Origin: Theocolax elegans
Lineage: Eukaryota > Arthropoda > Insecta > Hymenoptera > Cerocephalidae
Assembly: GCA_026168455.1 (NCBI GenBank)
Contig: CM047431.1
Span: 61,958,910-62,022,909, forward strand
Direction: 5' to 3'
Length of the DNA: 64,000 nt
The translations under genes and the position numbers were made by a program. The notes below the pieces were generated by a model, which saw only the letters and a program-made list of their open reading frames with translations, made no database searches and was not told the origin of the DNA. Of the stretch, positions 1-13,710 are shown piece by piece; the stretch's first letter is position 1; every line of letters starts with the position of its first letter.

Positions 1-80
1 CAACATGACATTTTCACTCGTTAGAAAACTAATAAGTAATCCTTTGGTTTACCTTTATTTATCTTTTGGTTTGTTTGCAG

Positions 81-3000
81 GAAAAACAGCACTTTGCTAG
101 AACGTTTTCACATGCAGATACGACGACGAGAATTGTACCCGAAAGACTCGGAGCTGGTCGACGAGCTTCTCGATTTCATGGCGACGCAACCTATTGTTCG
201 TGCTTGTACGTTACCTTTTCGATTGTTACTCGTTGTTTTTTTTTTCAAAACTATATAACCAAACTCGATATCACGCGATTTTAACTTTGTTTTCCATGAT
301 CCTTCGCAGCCGAAAAATCTGGTGGGACGCAGCTCAAACTCGTGATGGACTATCCAAATAAAATGCAAGCACTCTTCAAGCCCATGAGGTAAATTTTTCG
401 TTTTCTTACATTCATTCCGAAACTTTCGTTTTCGCTCGGGAACGCGTTTTACGGAACGAGCGAGGTAGAAAAAAAAAAGACCGGCGAGTGAGAGAGAGAG
501 GAAAGGGAAGCGCGCGAAGGATTTACGAGAGAAAATGACGAGTGTCGCGTAGTAAAATCGCGATTAATTATTTGTGAAAAAAAAGCGGGGCTCGTATTTT
601 TACGAGCTCGAGATTTTTCGATGAAAATAGAAAGTACCGTTGTTTCGCGCGTGACGATTTGCTTTAAATCGGTATCGGAATTATCAATTATGACGTTACG
701 CTCGCTCCGACGATTTATTGTTCTTTTATTTATTTATTTATTTTTTTTTTCTATATACATATTTACTTTGTTTCGACTGGTGGATAGCATGTATACGCGT
801 CACTTATCGACACTCACGGTTACTTTATGTCGCTTTTACAAAGAAATACATTCTTTGGTTAATTGCATCTCTTGTAACTGCATTTTAATGTCGACGAAAA
901 ACGTCTCGGTACGATTACCTTCGAACGGAACGGGTATGCTCGATCGTGTAGAAAAAGGTAAAAAATAAAGGTGTAATGAAAAAAACAACGAAATTCGATG
1001 CGCGCATGTACTTATATATACAGGAATACAAAAAATCTAACGGATGAATTTTAAGCTCGGGATATTGAAAATTGTATAGTACGCCTATATGTAATGTGTA
1101 CATGTAATTTTAAAAGTATTTTTCTGTCCTTTGTTCATCATTTAATTACTTAAAAATTACTGGATTATCGAGAATTATAAAAACATTTTAATAATTTTAA
1201 TGTGTACATATTGCTTAAAGTTATATAAATTTATTAATTGGTTTGGTTTCCAGAATCAGTTACATATATCAATAATTTTACAAGAAATACGATTTTATCT
1301 GTCGTACGTATTGTAAAAAGAAAAATTTAGTGAATTCGATAAATTAATTTTTATCGAATACTTCTAGAATAAAATAATTGTTATAGATATTTATTAAAAA
1401 CGAATATTTATAATTGGGAAAAAGATACCATATTTGAAGCAAATATTCCAGCATCATATGTTTGTTTCGAACATTTATTTGATAAAATATTTTATTAAAT
1501 TCACATTTTTTTTAGTGCACATGTAGGTCCAGTACATACAAATTAATACATCCGATATTCTATATTCTGTAAAATGTTTCATAATATAAACACGTACTCC
1601 TCCATTTTTTTAATTTTATTTCTTAAGTACTATCGTTCGATAAGTACAGGTACTTTAAATTAGTATTGTATTCATATTTATGTAAATTAATTTAACATGC
1701 AGTGACTTAAAAATTTATAAACTTTTAGAACACATTGAACCTTTTTTAACTATTACCAAAAAAATTTTAGTCACTTTATTTGTAATATATTACATTTTAA
1801 TAATTATCAATGTGTATGCAGACTATTTGAGCATGCATAATGCACTTATAAAATTATTGCAAAAAGTTAAATCTATTAAAAAGTTACAAATGTATCGTTA
1901 TCATGTTATCTAATTTAAACCTATCCGATGAATTTTGAAATATATTCTACAACGAGTACATTGTACTGAAAAAAATCATGGTATCAGAGTCTCCTGATTG
2001 ATTAAAAATTTATACAAATAAATTTAAATAGAAACTTTTGGATAAAAGTTGACAATAATACAATTTGATTAAAAAAAACACTTGTTTCAAAGTCATTGCG
2101 TAATGAACTATTAATTATTTATGTATAATGGAATTATAGCTGTTTTTCACTTACAACCTAGATAAATTATGGCCCCTCGATACTGTTACGCTTAGTTTTA
2201 CTCACATAAGTAATGTACATATTTTTTATTTTATTATTTCGAATAATTTATTTTAAAAAAATTAGTAATAATAATAATAATGAACGAAAAATTTCGACGT
2301 ACGCAGCATAAAAATTCCTATGGTTAAAAACCGCGTAGTTATACCCGATGCACAACAATTGTATAGGTGGATGCATAACCGCGCGTACTTAGGTATTATA
2401 TACGGCTGACAATTAATCCGTTAACGGCGTCTCGCGTGCAGAGTTAACGGTACGCGGTATTCACCTTACCCAGGAGTCACTTTTTGTTATTGTCAACGCG
2501 CTACTTTTACGTATATATACATACATCCATGCGCTCTTACGCGGAATTCCATTTGGATAATTAATCCCGCGTAATTGCAATAAATTAACGTTTGCATTTC
2601 GGTGCTTCATAAACAAGAAAGTAATAATAGTACATATATACATATTTCAAGTACACTATAAATTCCCTTTCGTTGAGAGGAAAGACGATTGTCATTGGAC
2701 GGTGCAATTTTATTTTTACAACGAAAATTTCGCGTTATTATGACTGTTACAACGAGACAATAAATGTAACTAGATTTTCTGTATACGTGGGAGATGCAAA
2801 ATACGGACGTCAAGAAAATTCTCTTCTCGCAACCCGTCAATTTAGTTGTTTTTCCAACAATTTCATTACGTCGCGCCTCATCGCATCCTCTTCTTGAACC
2901 ACATTCATTTTTCCTTTTTTTTTCCTTTTTTTTTTTTGTTAACCCCGCTCCGAGAAAGAAAACGCCTTCGCGTTACATAAAACGCGCGTATATACCCTCG

Positions 3001-6000
3001 ATGATGGAAAATATATGCCAAAGGAGATGAAGATAAAAAAAAATTGGGTTGGTTGTTATGGAAATGTATAGAGCGTCGTAAACGACGGATGAACAAATTG
3101 TTGAATAACGATGCTAATCGACACGATTGACTAATCGAGAGTATTACGACCGCAGTGTTATCATTTTTCTATTCTTTCTTTTTTGGTTCGACGAAAAATA
3201 TAAGATACGCTACGGAAATTTGAAAAAAAAGGACCGTGAACACGCGTAACGCTCGTCATCGATGTAAACGCAACTGTAAGAGGGAACGTTCAAATGTTCG
3301 ACAACGCAAACCGAAATCGCACATCGTCGAACCAAACGATAAAGTAGACGCGACGTAAAAAATAATTCTCGACCGTTGCTCGAGCTTTCGAAACGATGTA
3401 AATAAAAAAAAATCGAGGAAGACATTAAATTTGGACAAACAAATGGAAAATTTATCAACCGTGGAAAAATATATATATATAATGTATAAATAATAGAAAC
3501 TATCGTTACCAAAAAGTAATATACTGTATACATTTTACTCGTCGAAAAGTTAATAACACGTGAAAATACTAATTAGGTTTCCGCGGGAGCAGCAGACCCT
3601 ACCAAATCACTTTTACTTCACTGACTACGAGAGACACAACGCTGAAATAGCTGCGTTCCACTTGGATAGGTGAGTTTACTTTTCCTATCCGTTAAACACT
3701 CTTACATTTTGTACATGCCGAACCACTATTTTTCATTTTCCAACTTGCCTTTTTTTACCGGCATTCTTTGCCGCTCTTTCGTTTATTTTTTTTTTTTCTT
3801 CTCCTTCCTCCGTCGTAAAAGTTGGCTGATCTTTTTTTCTTACGTTACCCTTTGAACGAAGAAAAAAAAAGGTTTGCATTCTACGGAGACCTCGAAGAGG
3901 AATCACTAAAATAAAAAAAGAACGATAATAGTACTTCTTGAGACGAATCGGTGATTTTTCTCTTGGATGCATTTTTATATGTAATGAGTGATCATACGCT
4001 GAATACAAAAGTGGTATATTTGACAGTGAAAAGGAAAAAAATTTTTATAAGAATAGCTAATTACACTTTTTTAACGATGAAAATATATATATATATTTTC
4101 AATTTTTGAAAAGTGCAAAAGTTAATTGTGAGATTGATATCGTCGGTTTACACTGTTTTCAAGGTCAGAACTATATAGTTTCTTAGTTTTACAAAGTGTG
4201 AATTTGATCATTTGATCTTAAAATAGTTTAATTTATCAAATTTATACTTAACGGAAGGATTAAAATTACGTTTGTAATTCATTTAGTTTTTTATTAAAAA
4301 TTATAATTAACCAAGAGCTATGTCTTAATGTAATATATTTTAATGTAAATTAATTAAATTTTCTCCCAGAACGTATAAAAAGTATATATTGATAAAATTT
4401 ACATGTTACAAGAAGAAAATGCAATATTTAATCTTTATAAAACTTGAACAATCATTATACATTACTCTTTATAATTATAGAAAATGTTTCTCTCACTTTA
4501 TAAAGTTAAAAACGTCATTGTACTCTTTAGTAAATATATAGCATTATAAAATCAATCTTTTACATTATTAGAAGATGAAAACCCGATATAATGTAAATAT
4601 AATGTTTAATGTAAATATAGCTATGCATAACATACGAAGTAAAAATCATAATATATCCGATATAGATGCAGAATAAACAATTTAATATTTTTACTTGCGA
4701 ATTTCATATTTGTGCATCTTATTTTTATTATTCAGTAGTTTGAATTTTCGTTAGAATTTTCTCAAAATAACGAAAATTGTTTGCGAACCTTTCGAATTCA
4801 TTGTGGCAAGAAATTTTAGTTATTTTAACGATGGCTTAAATAAATAAAGAGTAAATCATTCGAATAGTCTTCAAAAATACATAATTTCTATTATTTAAAA
4901 TGTGATCTCGTATATCAAAAAGTGCCGATTTCGTAGACGCGTCATATTTCGAAATATTCAATACAAGACGAAACATAATGCTACTATAAAGTTAAAAAAT
5001 GTTGTCGTCAAATTAATTCTTAACTACTTTGAGGTATTAAATGATACAATATTATAAAATACTAATGTATTGAAATTAAAAGAAATTTTTTTTAATTCAA
5101 AATAGCAAATATTTCTCATTGTAATGACGTAAAACACACGCTCTATAAGAGATGGATAAGAATAAAAATTTAGGGGAGGTCGGACCCAGATTGCAGGGAT
5201 CACCTTTTTCAACTCAAGAATTGTATTTAAAATATGACACTAAAAATCTGAAAAAATTCATAAAGATACTTTGAAACGTAACGGAGGGTTTGACGTTGCG
5301 ACTCGTTTGAAAAAAATAATTTTTTTTTTTCATTAACTTTAAATAAACAAAATTTACTCGGTAATTTAATAAGCACTATTTCCAACGCTAAGCTTATATT
5401 GATATTAAAAATATAAAAATCTAAAAAAAATCCATACATATATTGCTCAATGTAAATAAAATACAAGAGCCTTACGTTGCCCGATTTTTGTATAAATTTC
5501 CCGTTGAATAATTTGTTGTAACAAATTGCAGGTTACTAGGTTTTCGTCGTTGCATGCCAGTTACCGGACGTTTGTTGAACATGACTACGGAGATCTACCA
5601 AATCACGGACGGGGATATATTAAAGACATTTTTCGTAAGTCCAGCGGGTAATCTTTGCTTCCACGGTAAGTGCACGTACTACTGCGACACGAGCCACGCA
5701 ATTTGCGGTACGCCGGACACACTCGAGGGTAGTTTCGCAGCTTTCTTGCCGGACAAGAGTCTGATACCTCGTAAGGTGTGGCGTCACCCTTGGAGGCGCA
5801 GTTATCACAAACGTCTCAAAGCGCAATGGGAAACAGGTTCGTTCAATTAATTTTTCACTTTCCAATTTTTATATATATGTATTCCATCCGAATTGTTCAT
5901 TCGGATGGAAGTACGGTTATTTTCAGATAAATAATATTTTAAATGTATTGAAATTACTTTTACATTGTGCCGGTGCGGTAATTATTCTCGAGGATACGTA

Positions 6001-8243
6001 AAAAGATCGATCGTAAATAAATATTAAACGTTTTTCCCGATCGAACCGTTAATTCGCCGAACGATAATCGATCGGCGCGGTGCAGGTTCCGTTCGAATGT
6101 TTACGATGAGATAAATAATAATAATGCGATGTATACTTATACTTTGCCTCGTTCGAAACGCATTTTTACGTATCACTTTCGCGCGGTCTACCGCGCCTTA
6201 CCGATCTCCGATAAAATATTCAAGTTGCTCGTCGATCGTTTTTCTTTTTTCTTCTTATTTTCCCTTTTTTATCTTCTCTTGGCGAACGTTACGTTGATAA
6301 CGATTGAAATTGAAAGGTCTTTCTAACAAGAAAGTATATAATTTTTAACCGCACGGAACGGGGCCTCACTCCGCTCGAACAATCAAAATATTAAATATAA
6401 ATTATACATCCAGTTATACTTTATTTTTTTCTTTTGCTTATCTCGCAGACTGTAAAAGTCGCTTTATTACATAATTAACTCGTGCGTACGTAAATCCGTC
6501 TTATTTGTCGGATAAACATCATATTGCATTATTTATCACTTGGTAAGGATAAATTTCAAATCGTAATTATTCAGTTCCTGAGCTATAAAGACGCTATAGA
6601 CCATTTAAGGCGTTTTCAACGTTTATGGATAAAATTTATCGTCCGAACCGATTGTATATTTTTTTTTTCTTTTATCGGAAGCGAATCGGTAACAGGTAAA
6701 CGACGAGTTTGCTTCCACCCTGTTATGCAGATAAATTTCTAATGAAAATGGGTTAGAATAAATGAAATAGCACCGACGTCTTTGTATTTTGTAATAATTT
6801 TGTATTCTATTATCAGCACGAGGAAGCAACGTGTTGCTCTTCTATGTACACAACGGTCAAATTATTTGAAAATCAGTGCAACAAGTTAGTTTTCTCGTAA
6901 AATTGATCACTTTTAAGAGAACGCCGAACCAACATGCATACCGACATTTACGGATTCAAACTTTAATAAGAGAATGTATAAATTTTAAAAGTTTTATGAT
7001 TTGTCCCCGCTAGCTTTTATCAAAACCTAAGGGTGATAACTCATACATTATGAAAAAAGAGATTATTGGTAACATAACAGAAAGATCGATTGAAATATGT
7101 AAACTCGTATGAAGTTGAATTTTCAACAATATCGTAATAAAAGGTTTAAAAAGATTTTCGTTCCTTCTTTCAGACTCGGATTATTGTAACATAGTGAAGG
7201 AATTGCCGCCGTACAACGAGGGTCGTCGTCTCCTCGATCTGATGGACATGTCGGTGTTCGATTTTTTGACCGGAAACATGGATCGCCATCACTACGAGAC
7301 GTTCAAAGTATTCGGCAACGAGACGTTTACTCTACATTTGGATAACGGACGAGGTTTCGGTAAACCATACCACGACGAGATCAGCTGTCTCTCCCCGCTT
7401 CTACAGTGCTGCATGATACGACGGAGTACTTTAGCCACTTTGTTGAGGTTAGCGCATATATACCGTCTACTGTAACCAAACAATTAATTAGTCAATTAAT
7501 TAAATGTATTTATTCTACGGAAATCCTACGAGGAGGAACGACAATTCGAATCAAGTTCAGTTGAGAAATCCCAAGTTAACTCGGGACGAGCACGTATATA
7601 TCTCGTTTATCGCGATATTTCCTTCTTTTATTTTATTTTACTTTTTCTTTTTTTTTTTCTTTTATTTTAATAAACTCGAGAGCGTCCGGAGATTCGCCGA
7701 CTCGAATGCTAATGCGCGCAATGAGATACGATCCTTTTTAATAAGATAAACAAACTGCAATTTCAACCTACGTGGGCGAAATTTCCCTCTTGATTCGAGA
7801 ATAAGATTTTTAAAACACCGAGTCGAGAGTATCCGCTCTTCTCTTAACGGAAGAGGTATGTCTAATTTCCTTGGTTACCGTCCGAGTCGTTTACCGACTG
7901 AGTAATGATGCTTTTACATAAATTAGTTATTACTATATTTAAATTGCGAGAACAATTCCCCTTTCCAACATTTTCGTGACATTGCCTTTACGTATCATTT
8001 GAAGGTGTATCGTTTATAAAATTAATTCTCTTCACACATTTTTAGACATCGGTAAAAAAGCGACTGAAATTCATTAAAACGTGTAATTTCATAAACCTAC
8101 TTGACCAGTAACTATCAAATTTCGCAGCGACACGTTTGACCATAATAAAAATCAATGTTTTTACAGTGTACACCTTAAATTTATTTATTTATTTATTTAT
8201 TTTTTATTTATTTATTGATTTATTTATTTATTTATTTACTTCT

Positions 8244-8274
<31 letters not shown>

Positions 8275-11200
8275 CTTATTTATTTATTGATTTATTTATT
8301 TATTTAACTAGCATACATCAGAATATTATATTGAAACTATATTACTATAGCTAGCATAACGCAATAATTTCTGCAGGTGCAATATTATTTAGTTGTTCGC
8401 AGAATTGGTATATAAAATTAAACTTAAAATTAAATTTACTTATGCTAAACGTAGACTACTACAAAATTAATAAAACTATATAATTCTAATTAACAGTGAT
8501 AGTGCTTTGTCTGATAACATCCATATTCCAACAACAAGTTAAAGTTATAATACTTTAATAATTTAATTTAATGCAATTATTTAGCTTACTTTTAGTATTT
8601 AATTTACTAAATTGAGATAATTTCTGGTATTATTTGGTAATCCATTAAAAGTTCTGACCGCTACAATAAAACTACTCTTTTATTACTTACTGATTTATTT
8701 TTTTTTGGTAATAAAATACTCTTATTCTATAGTTCTCGCATTACGAAATCTATAACTCGTTACTAATACTTTATAATAATTCTATAGAGATTCAAACACA
8801 AAAAATTGATTCAAATTTAAAGAATAATTGTTTGCTACAAATTTTTATTAACAATCTTAATCAATCTATTTTGTAACCTTTGCAATAGATGTAGATTGTT
8901 TCTGTAACTTCCTACACCAGGCAATTATATACCATAGGTGGTTAACCTTTTCAGTCACAAACGCCTATATATGAGCGTCTTAATTTTTTTTTTTTCATTT
9001 TTTCATATGTTTCAAAATTGATGTAGGATTTTAAAATTTTTTGGTGTTTTAGGTACTACTGTACCTAGATTATTGAGTCATGGAAATATTTTGTGAATAA
9101 TATGATTGTTTATAATTATTATAAATATACAATAATAAAAAAACATTTGTTTTTGAGAATTTAATACGTTAGCGGTATAATTTGATGAGAAACATATGCT
9201 TTTTATCATTGGAATTCTTTGATTGATGAACAAAAATTATGGAATTGCCATTAGGATTTGGTTTTAGCCTTCAAAAAGTACGTCGGAAAACTATATTAAA
9301 ACTATTGAACCAATTTACCTAAATTGCGTGACTTAAAGGGTTAAACAGTGAAATAAAGCGCATTATAACAACATTAAGGTTTTCTACTGCATTATGGAAA
9401 TTGTTGTAAAATATTAATATTTTAAAAAAATATCGATTCTCAGTGAATAATTCTATTTATGATCTTCCCTTAAATGCGTTCGACAATCGCGTATATAGTC
9501 GTTAAGTTTCGGTTAATATAAATTATTGCGCAACTTCTTTTTTCCACGGAGCGGTCTCCGAGATAACTGTGGAAAATAATTTCGATGTTTGTTTAACCGC
9601 GCGTGCGCGCGCAATTGCGAAAGAAAGTTGAAACAAAGTAATAAAATATATCGAGGATTAGAAAAGATATTTATTATCCTGTACTTACCGCGTAACGTAT
9701 AATATATATCTTAGACGCTTTACTCAAAGTCGCGCAGTAAATACGAAGATTACCTTCGGTACGTGGACAATGGAACGACCTTTCGGAATAAAGTATATAT
9801 GTATATATATATATATATATACTTACCCCGGAGTTTTATACACCTGTATATTTTTATTCTTATTTTCGTTTTCAACGTAATAATTAAGTTAGATGAATTA
9901 ATTTCACGAAACGTCCGTACCATTTAATTTACTTTTTTATCATAAATGCAAACGTTGATGATATCATTATTGTTTCATAAATGCACGTTCAGAGAAAAGA
10001 TACAATAAACATTAAATATTTTGTCGAATACATTTTAATAAATACCGCGGTAACTTTTTTTTTCAATTAAAATATTTTATTGAATTAACTCCATCTACTT
10101 TCAATGTGTTTATTTTAAGAAATATCGGATAACCCAAATTACCAGGGATCATACCTGACATTTGTGTGTAAATATTTGGGGGTGGCATAATTGATTGCTC
10201 ACGACCAAGTGAAATAAGTTTTACATTTATTTAATATATCTACTTTTATTCATGGAAAATCGAAGCATTCGTAAAATACAAACTTTCAAGTCAATAATTA
10301 TAAGAGATATCTTGAAAAAAATCTTGGATGAAAAATATATTTTTAAAATGCGTACATTTTTAAAGGTGCGGTTGAAATATACTTTTGTAACTTTTTGAAA
10401 TGCTGAATTGTTCAATAATATAGTGTCTTTACATTTCGGGATTTAATAAAATACCATCTAACGTTAGGTCGATGTATATAATTAACTATTTTCGCTCGCT
10501 CGGCAACAATCAAGTATTCAAGTAAAATATGGTATTTAAAATGTGCAATATCGTGCAAAACTAAAAACCAGGAGAACTCTGCACCGATCGAAAAATCACG
10601 GAAAATTGTAAATTCTCAGTGTAGAAATTTTTTTATGTGTCCTTGTAGTATTCACCTGGAACTTTGTAGAATTACTTATTATTTATTTATCTAGTGTAAT
10701 TCTGTATTCGGGTTTCGCATAAAATTGCATATTATTTTTATAATAAAATCTGATAATATTTTTATTTACTCGGTGGGTAATTTACCGCATATGCCACCTC
10801 TTTATAAGAGGATGTAAAATTAGTTGTATTACCATCTAATTAATTTACCGAGTGAGAAGTACGATTTTACATTAAAATTTAAAGAAAATCATGAAAATAG
10901 TACCGTTAGCTCAGTTATACTCTGTAATTCTGCAACGTTTCACAATATTGTAAATAATCTCGTTCAGCGTACCGAGATTCTGCTTAAGGGGATGTCGAAT
11001 TCAAAAAATGGTCATTCTTAATACTTTTTTTATAAACAAAAAAATTAATTTTTTAAAAAATCCTGAACGCCATGCCCTTAGGCATGTTTTAAACAGTCAT
11101 AATCAAATTTTGTTCAGAATTTTAAATTTGTAAATTATTTCTAATTTTTGCGTTGAAAATTCATACCTTTTTAGATACATAATTATCGACCGAAAATTAT

Positions 11201-13060
11201 TTATTTATTTATTATTAACAAATTTACTTTTTCTTAAAAAATGAAATAGTCCGGGCGCAAGCTTATGGTGGCCGTAGGCCTACGAGGTCCGCGGATCCAC
11301 CAAGGTTTTCTAGACGTATTTTGGCCTCCTGAATCCAAATCTCGAGGGTGTTTTGCGCTAAAGTTGTGCAAAAATTGTTTATTAACAATTTTTAGCAACA
11401 ATTATCAGAAATATTGGATTTACTCGCGTATTTTCTGCTCAATGTTTATGAAATTTTGTATATAGGGGTTTTTTGGGACGCTGATTAAGAATCTGTAATT
11501 ACTTTTTCAAAATTCAAAATGGCGGACCCAAAATGGCGGACATAAATTTTAAAAATTTATGTATTTCCCCGAAAATAATTGTATATATGGGGTTTTGGGG
11601 TCGCTGATTAAGAATTTGATATTAGATTTCCAAAATTCATAAATAAATTATTGTTTCAATTTACTGACTTTACTCTTATGTGTACCATACAATATTGTAA
11701 TTCATATAGATTCGTTTAAATAATAGCTTTTAAAGTTTTTAAAATTTAGGAACTCCACATTTGATCCGACATTTTGGAGATTGAAAATTGAATATCAAGC
11801 TTTTAATCAGCGGCCATATATACAACCATTTTCGGGAAAATACATCAGTTTTTAAAATTTATGTCCGCCATTTTGGATCCGCCATTTTGAAATGTGAAAA
11901 TCTAATATCAAATTCTTAATCAGCGACCCATTAAACCCATATATACAACCATCTTCGGGAAAATAAATCAATTTTTTAAATTTATGTCCGCCATTTTTGG
12001 TCCGCCATTTTGAATTTTGAAAATCTAATATCAAATTCTTAATCAGCGACCCCAAAACCCCATATATACAATTATTTTCGGGGAAATACATAAATTTTTC
12101 AAATTTATGTCCGCCATTTTGGGTCCGCCATTTTGAAATGTGAAAATCTAATATCAAATTCTTAATCAGCGACCCATTAAACCCATATATACAACCATCT
12201 TCGGGAAAATAAATCAATTTTTTAAATTTATGTCCGCCATTTTTGGTCCGCCATTTTGAATTTTGAAAATCTAATATCAAATTCTTAATCAGCGTCCCAA
12301 AAAACCCCTATATACAAAATTTCATAAACATTGAGCAGAAAATACGCGAGTAAATCCAATATTTCTGATAATTGTTGCTAAAAATTGTTAATAAACAATT
12401 TTTGCACAACTTTAGCGCAAAACACCCTCGAGATTTGGATTCAGGAGGCCAAAATACGTCTAGAAAACCTTGGTGGATCCGCGGACCTCGTAGGCCTACG
12501 GTCACCATTGGCTGCGCCCGGACTAAAAACGCCATGCCCTCGCTTTTGTTTTAAACTACCCATCTGAATTTTTTCAGATTTTTTATTCAATATTTCCATT
12601 ATGTTGAAAGGTGTAGATCCCCGTAATTTGGGTCCGACATCCCGTTAATTTATCATATCATGTATACATATAAGTGATTAATCTATGTAATAACAGTATG
12701 TACTTCCATTCACTGTAATTTCTTAACGGCGGTAAATTTGAATCATCTGTATTAAATTCGTCCTTACATGTAACAAAGAAATACCGAATATTTTCAGCTA
12801 AAAAAAGGATTATGCATATACTCAAAAGTAAATTGTGTTTCAGGTACCACAACGGACCGGTAAGACTGAGCAACGCAATGCGCGAGAGCATGAAACAAGA
12901 CCCGGTCGCACCAATATTGTGGGAGCCTCACTTAGTCGCTCTCGATCGTCGGATACCAATTATTCTCCAGGCTGTGCGGGACTGCGTTAATCGCAACAAA
13001 CACTGGGACAAAGTTGTCAAGGACGAGAACAGCGACGCGAACGTCGAGACTTCCGAGTAA
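81..13060 (+). CDS. FAM20C-like extracellular serine/threonine protein kinase (3' six exons, 5' part outside window)
   Basis: Secretory-pathway kinase of the FAM20/Golgi casein kinase family, which phosphorylates secreted proteins in the Golgi lumen. Six exons fit together with GT-AG borders and compatible phases: 81-205, 310-388, 3577-3669, 5532-5836, 7174-7447 and 12844-13060. They give 363 codons plus stop TAA 13058-13060. The visible part covers the whole kinase core: the SGGTQLKL nucleotide-loop region, the αC-like [14 protein letters not shown] with its metal-binding Glu, the C-x3-YYC cysteine region, [11 protein letters not shown], the catalytic Asp in [11 protein letters not shown], and the metal-binding Asp in [10 protein letters not shown]. 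Near the end, [16 protein letters not shown] and VRDCV match the family C-terminus. The catalytic residues are intact, so it should be active. The N-terminal exons with signal anchor and start codon lie left of base 1. Resemblance to FAM20C is strongest; FAM20A/B are less likely. Confidence 0.93.
389..3576 (+). other. FAM20C-like intron, no other feature seen
   Basis: Intron between the exons ending at 388 and starting at 3577 (donor GTAAAT, acceptor TTAG). It holds only short chance ORFs and T-rich tracts. I see no repeat family or RNA gene in it. Confidence 0.6.
5172..5340 (+). mobile_element. Diverged fragment of the 'GGGGATGTCGGAC' TTAA-MITE family in a FAM20C-like intron
   Basis: The stretch starting GGGGAGGTCGGACCCAGA and continuing through 'gcagggatcacc' resembles the elements at 10988-12644, 29424-30020 and 40056-40444. 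It is strongly diverged and its right end is not recognisable. Confidence 0.45.
8176..8310 (+). repeat. (TTTA)n microsatellite
   Basis: About 130 bp of near-perfect ATTT/TTTA tetranucleotide repeat in the last FAM20C-like intron. The 72-codon open frame across it is a low-complexity artefact. Confidence 0.9.
8946..9340. mobile_element. TTAA-flanked MITE (395 bp) in the last FAM20C-like intron
   Basis: The segment begins CCTTTTCAGTCAC and ends GTGACTTAAAGGG, an imperfect terminal inverted repeat. TTAA lies directly on both sides (8942-8945 and 9341-9344). TTAA target duplication is the hallmark of piggyBac-type elements. No coding capacity is seen. Confidence 0.6.
10988..12644. mobile_element. 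TTAA-flanked MITE of the 'GGGGATGTCG' family, interrupted by a TA-type element
   Basis: The left end GGGGATGTCGAATTC (after TTAA 10984-10987) and right end GGGTCCGACATCCCG (before TTAA 12645-12648) match the intact relative at 29424-30020. The body is split by the insertion at 11249-12523. Without it the element would be about 380 bp. Located in the last FAM20C-like intron. Confidence 0.7.
11249..12523. mobile_element. TA-flanked non-autonomous DNA transposon with long inverted repeats and internal direct repeats
   Basis: The left end GTCCGGGCGCAAGC and right end GCTGCGCCCGGAC form terminal inverted repeats that stay recognisable for about 260 bp. TA lies on both sides (11247-11248, 12524-12525). 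The inside is made of direct repeats of about 110-150 bp built around 'gtccgccattttg' (for example 11865-12265) and 'aatcagcgacc'. These create a 142-codon repetitive open frame that I do not regard as a gene. Nested in the TTAA element at 10988-12644. Confidence 0.8.
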
Positions 13061-13710
13061 ACGACCAAGACATCACCGTCTATATCCAATCTAAATTAAA
13101 AACTGTTTCTCGTTGTTTTTTCCAAGTGCATATACTTAACGACTAAACGAAAAGATTTTAATAAAAAAAAAACAAACAAATAATAAACACCAAAGGTTTA
13201 ACAAAGTATATCGACGGACATCGTATTATCCAAATACGGGACTTCAGATATGCGCGTTATGTGATGAAACAAAGAAAAAAAAGAAAGAAAATGTGTAAAT
13301 TATTTTAATATGTTATATATATTTACCTATTCATATTTACATGTATAAAGTTCTATCTCTAAGTGTTGGACAGTTTCTTAAGTGTCAGTAATATATATAT
13401 ATATACACACACATATAATACACATACATGTGCATGTATATATTTATATTTATATATATTTATATATGTAAGTACGCGTATATATGTGTGTGATTGCGTG
13501 TACATATTGTAGAAATTACATCTTTGTACAATATTCCTTACGGATAATAATTATTAATTGTTTTTCCTTTGTATTGTACCTTGCTAATTGTATATCCGTA
13601 TGGGGTACCATAAATGTATATTTTTTTACACACATCGACACAACTGCGAGGAAAAATAAAGTTGTACATTTATGCGTAACAATTAAAATTATTCTTGAAT
13701 TTTTTTTAAT
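13061..13710 (+). other. 3' UTR of the FAM20C-like gene
   Basis: AT-rich non-coding sequence after the kinase stop codon. It contains TA/CA-rich simple repeat around 13390-13480 and a polyadenylation signal AATAAA at 13655-13660. The exact end is not visible. Confidence 0.6.

Noticed and set aside
8136..8354. 72-codon ORF rich in Phe, Ile, Leu and Tyr
   Set aside because: Translation of the (TTTA)n microsatellite.
11852..12280. 142-codon repetitive ORF
   Set aside because: It is the translated internal direct repeat of a non-autonomous transposon, not a gene.
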